DNA of 35,998 nt, taken from contig JAITKK010000111.1 in the NCBI GenBank assembly GCA_031278475.1, positions 1-35,998 on the forward strand. The letters run 5' to 3'. Shown piece after piece: positions 33,000 through 35,998 of this stretch (its first letter is position 1; every line of letters begins with the position of its first letter). Under the pieces are notes generated by a model. It was not told where the DNA came from. It ran no database searches and worked only from the letters and a program-made list of their open reading frames with translations. This DNA is from Deltaproteobacteria bacterium. GTDB taxonomy: Bacteria; Desulfobacterota; Desulfarculia; Adiutricales; Adiutricaceae. The translations under genes were made by a program, and so were the position numbers.

Positions 33000-33177
33000 A
33001 TGGGCCAGGTGTGGGGGCATGGGCAAGGTAAGTTGCCCCGCGGTCATTGAGAAGGCCCGGCCCGGGGGATATAATGGTGCCTGGGCGAAAGGCCCCATCC
33101 CACCACATCCCACCACATGGCCGGCATTGCCTGCGGGGAACCCCAGGCCCTGGGCCTGCAAGAAAGGGCTATCAAGC

Positions 33178-33594
33178 ATGAAAAGCCATCGCAAGGAGCT
33201 CTGGTTCGAAACGGATGCCAGGAGGGCCTTCCTGAACATCACCCCGCAGGTGCGGGAGGCCCTGATCGAATCCGGCGTGAAAGAGGGCCTTGCGCTGGTG
33301 AACGCCATGCACATAACGGCATCCGTCTTCATAAACGACGACGAGCCAGGGCTTCACTCCGACTTCGAGCTGTGGCTGGAGGGGCTCGCCCCCGAGAAAC
33401 CCTACTCCCGCTACGCCCACAACGGCCACGAGGACAACGCGGACGCCCACCTGAAGCGCCAGATCATGGGCCGCGAGGTGGTGGTCGCCATAACCAAGGG
33501 CGAGCTGGACCTCGGACCCTGGGAGAGGATCTTCTACGGCGAGTTCGACGGAAAGCGCAGGAAGAGGGTGTTGGTGAAGATAATCGGCGAGTAA
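33178..33594 (+). CDS. yjbQ: YjbQ family protein (UPF0047)
   Basis: A 138-residue protein of normal length for the YjbQ family. Conserved blocks are [35 protein letters not shown], the histidine/aspartate stretch [18 protein letters not shown], and the C-terminal [18 protein letters not shown] with the family's G-x-W/E and [10 protein letters not shown] ending. E. coli YjbQ has weak thiamine phosphate synthase activity, but the physiological role is unsettled. The start is ATG 33178 with AAAGGG about nine bases upstream; longer in-frame starts run into spacer DNA. Confidence 0.93.
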   Translation: MKSHRKELWFETDARRAFLNITPQVREALIESGVKEGLALVNAMHITASVFINDDEPGLHSDFELWLEGLAPEKPYSRYAHNGHEDNADAHLKRQIMGREVVVAITKGELDLGPWERIFYGEFDGKRRKRVLVKIIGE

Positions 33595-33690
33595 TTTGGC
33601 AACTTTATTGCATATGCAAGCCAGCGGGCCGCATAGGGCCCAAAATTCCCAGCACCGGGGCGCCCGGGGCCAGAGGCCCCGCGCCCGCTT

Positions 33691-35655
33691 GTGGCAATAA
33701 TGGCAGAAAACCCCACGAAGGAAAAAACGCCCCCGCCGCGGCCAGTGCCGTTGGACGATCCGCCCGATCCCGCTCTCCAGGGCGCGGGCATACTGGGCAA
33801 CTCCGTCTTCTCGGACGACCCGCCCACCCCGGCGGGCCTGGTCCCGCAGGTAGGCGAGGAAACCCCGGCCATGGCGGCCACATCCACGCTCAAGCCGTTT
33901 TCGGAAAGGGCCCGGGAGAAAGCGGAGGCCAAGGCCGCTGAGGCCATGGCCGACGCGGTCAAGGAGGGTGCCAAGGAGGGCGCCAAGGAGGCCGTGAAGG
34001 AAAGCATCCAAGAGGCTTCCGCCGGAGTGCCCCCGGACATTGGGCCGACCATCCACAGCGGGTCGGACTCGGTGGGGGACCTTGAGCTCACCCCGCCCGG
34101 GGCCGCGGACGCGGCCCCGGCGGGGGGCAACGCCTTCACCCGCGCCGCCGGCGCCTTCTTCGCGGGCATTGCCAAGCTCTGGAAGCGCATACCCCCGCTG
34201 GAGGACATATTCGACATGCTGCTCGCTGGCCTCGGCTTCCAGAGGAAGCCCTCCAGCATGCTGCGCCGCGCCCAGTCGCTGGCGGCCAAGGGCCGCTACG
34301 CCGACGCCATCAAGTGGTACAGGGACATACTCTACCTGCGGCCGCTCACCATCAGCGCCTACGACGGCCTGGGCAGGGTCTACTTCCGCATGGGCCTGAC
34401 CGAGGAGGCCAACCGCGAGTTCACCATAGCCGACTCCCTGGAGCGCCTGGTCAACAACCGCGACGATCTGGAAGCCGCTTCCTCCCTCGCCAAGGCCATG
34501 GTCTCCCGAAAACAGGCAAAGATGGCCGCGTCCCTCTTGGAGCCCGTGCTCATAGCCCACTTCTACTCGCCCAACAACGCGAACCTCCTAAAGGGCATGG
34601 GGGAGGTCTACGCGGAACTGAGGGCCACCAAAAAGCTCTCCCAGGTCTACGAGGCCGGGCTCGCCCAGCACCCCGACGACCACGAGTTCTACATCCTCAA
34701 GGGCAACCTGGACGTCAAGATGGGCCGGGTGGCCCAAGGCGAGAAGCTCATCCGTTGGGGCAAGCTCATGGGCAGGCTCAAGGACAACCCCCAAGACCTG
34801 AACGCCAACATGGCCATAGGCGAGCTGAGCATAAAGGACGGGAAGACGGATGAGGGCCTTGGCTACCTGAGGACCGCCGCCGCCCTGGCCCCGGAGAACA
34901 GCGGCATACGCTGGCGGCTCTTCAACCTCTACCAGAAGCAGGGGAACTACGCCGAGGCCCTGCGCTACTTCCAGGAAGTGCTCGCCATAGAGCCGGAAAA
35001 CGAGGAGCTCCAGTACAAGCTGGGCGACTTCTACCGCCGGAACCGCCACTATGAGGAGGCCTTCCAGATATACAAGACGCTCACCCTGAAGCACCCGCGC
35101 GACCCGAGGCCCATGGGCCTCTTGGCGACCGTCCTGGGGGATCTCGGCCAAAGCGACGAGTCCGCCAAGGCCCAGGAACTGGCTAACACCCTCGCCATAG
35201 GCCTCAAAGAGGACCCGGACCACCGCGAGACCGTCACCTTCATGAAGTACCTCTTCAGCATCAACGCGACCAAGGAGGCGACGGAGTGGCTGGACAAGGG
35301 CCTGGCCCACTGGCCCTACCACGGGGAGCTCATCATCACCAAGGCGAAAATCCTCTACAGCGAGTACCGCTACAAGGAGGCGGTGACCTTGCTCAAGAGG
35401 CTGATATCCGTCAAGCACGACATAGCAGAGCCCCACATGTGGCTCGCCCTGTGCTACCAGCGCATGAGCAACAACATGGCGGCCCTTGCCGAGGCCCAGC
35501 TGGCGACGAGGCTCGCACCCAAGAGCTACACCACCCACAAGGTGCTGGCTGACATCCTCAAAGAGCAGAAAAAGCTCTCCCAAGCCAACGCAGCCTACGA
35601 GGTCGCCGAGATGATCCGGCTCTCGCAGCAGCCTGGGAAATCAGGCAAGCGTTAG
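33691..35655 (+). CDS. TPR-repeat protein with disordered N-terminus, function unknown
   Basis: A 654-residue protein (GTG 33691; ATG 33700 is equally possible and neither has a strong ribosome site). Residues 1-65 are Pro-rich and disordered. Residues about 70-112 form an Ala/Lys/Glu amphipathic helix with near repeats (KEGAKEGAKEAVKE). From about 187 to 645 there are tandem tetratricopeptide repeats, for example AKGRYADAIKWYRDILYLRPLT, KQGNYAEALRYFQEVLAIEPEN and NRHYEEAFQIYKTLTLKHPRD. No signal peptide or membrane helix is evident, so it is probably a cytoplasmic scaffold. It follows yjbQ by 96 bases. In layout it resembles the 905-residue TPR protein at the other end of the window, but lacks its membrane anchor. 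Confidence 0.8.
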   Translation: MAIMAENPTKEKTPPPRPVPLDDPPDPALQGAGILGNSVFSDDPPTPAGLVPQVGEETPAMAATSTLKPFSERAREKAEAKAAEAMADAVKEGAKEGAKEAVKESIQEASAGVPPDIGPTIHSGSDSVGDLELTPPGAADAAPAGGNAFTRAAGAFFAGIAKLWKRIPPLEDIFDMLLAGLGFQRKPSSMLRRAQSLAAKGRYADAIKWYRDILYLRPLTISAYDGLGRVYFRMGLTEEANREFTIADSLERLVNNRDDLEAASSLAKAMVSRKQAKMAASLLEPVLIAHFYSPNNANLLKGMGEVYAELRATKKLSQVYEAGLAQHPDDHEFYILKGNLDVKMGRVAQGEKLIRWGKLMGRLKDNPQDLNANMAIGELSIKDGKTDEGLGYLRTAAALAPENSGIRWRLFNLYQKQGNYAEALRYFQEVLAIEPENEELQYKLGDFYRRNRHYEEAFQIYKTLTLKHPRDPRPMGLLATVLGDLGQSDESAKAQELANTLAIGLKEDPDHRETVTFMKYLFSINATKEATEWLDKGLAHWPYHGELIITKAKILYSEYRYKEAVTLLKRLISVKHDIAEPHMWLALCYQRMSNNMAALAEAQLATRLAPKSYTTHKVLADILKEQKKLSQANAAYEVAEMIRLSQQPGKSGKR

Positions 35656-35662
35656 GCCTCCG

Positions 35663-35713
35663 CAAACCATTTACCTAATGGCCGGAAAGGCAAGGGCCTT
35701 CCGGAGGGGTTTG
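35663..35713 (+). terminator. Nested hairpin after the TPR gene, possible terminator
   Basis: CAAACC at 35663-35668 can pair with GGTTTG at 35708-35713, enclosing a second hairpin (CCGGAAAGGC at 35682-35691 with GCCTTCCGG, one bulged A). No clear T run follows. The rest of 35656-35998 has no convincing gene; its last 70 bases are AT-rich with several ATGCAT/GCATAT motifs. Confidence 0.35.
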
Positions 35714-35998
35714 GCATGCGCCTTGGGCTCCCTTTCCGTTTGCACTCTTTTCCCCCACATACCAATCCGTCGCTTGCAAGTCCCGATTATCCGCATAAGG
35801 CCCAAGACGAGCTTGCAAGATCCCCAAAGCCATTGGGCTTCCCCATGGCGGCGCAGGCCTTTCGGCCAAGCCACCAACTACTGCTTTATCCCTGGCCTGA
35901 ATGGACGATCGTATTACCCCATAGCTAAAATGCATGCATATAATTGCATATCATCCATAATAGTTGGAATATGCAAAGCATCCATCCTAGATGTTGCA

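Noticed and set aside
8171-33000. Tandem arrays considered as CRISPR
   Set aside because: Units are 9-41 bp, directly adjacent, with no unique spacers and no cas genes.
33172-34560. 462-codon minus-strand frame over yjbQ and the second TPR gene
   Set aside because: Crosses two well-supported plus-strand genes and has no recognisable domain.

Overview
The window is a GC-rich bacterial chromosome segment interrupted by two AT-rich stretches. Gene content points to a Gram-negative, probably anaerobic member of the former Deltaproteobacteria (Desulfobacterota). The clues are a methyltetrahydrofolate methyltransferase of the Wood-Ljungdahl type, a csrA-fliW pair, and a hslV-hslU-argB-argD-argF run. 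The lineage is an inference from gene order and families, not a search result.

Layout. 1-1673: 3' end of an AcsE-like methyltransferase with a strong terminator, then NAD kinase. 1834-4476: a lone small flagellar rod protein on the minus strand, divergent from csrA-fliW-xerC. 4920-15018, all plus strand: hslV, hslU, argB, argD, argF, nadB and a large membrane-anchored TPR protein. This joins a quality-control protease, three steps of arginine synthesis and the first step of de novo NAD synthesis. 15019-16785: an AT-rich accessory patch with a KfrA-type coiled-coil DNA-binding gene, its own promoter, and decayed repeats resembling insertion-element ends. 16786-22947, all minus strand: serS overlapping a penicillin-binding-protein-like transpeptidase, then a separate flavoprotein-NfeD-SPFH membrane operon. 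23820-29993: one AT-rich gene for a 2057-residue protein, standing alone. 30628-35655: a solute-binding protein with a small membrane protein (minus), then YjbQ and a second large TPR protein (plus).

The best candidate for an undescribed system is the 2057-residue protein. Its C-terminal half has the layout of a STAND/AAA-type NTPase twice over. In both modules the place where the phosphate-binding loop should lie lacks the GK[ST] signature, while the Walker B-like strand and aspartate remain. It is strongly AT-rich in the middle, isolated from other genes, and bounded by long non-coding spacers, as expected of a mobile single-gene conflict or defence locus.

A second theme is that most long spacers of the GC-rich backbone carry a short tandem array of their own (periods 9, 10-11, 11, 12, 14, 15, 17, 18 and 41 bp). 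Similar duplications sit inside protein linkers of xerC and the penicillin-binding protein. No rRNA, tRNA, CRISPR array or intact insertion sequence was found.
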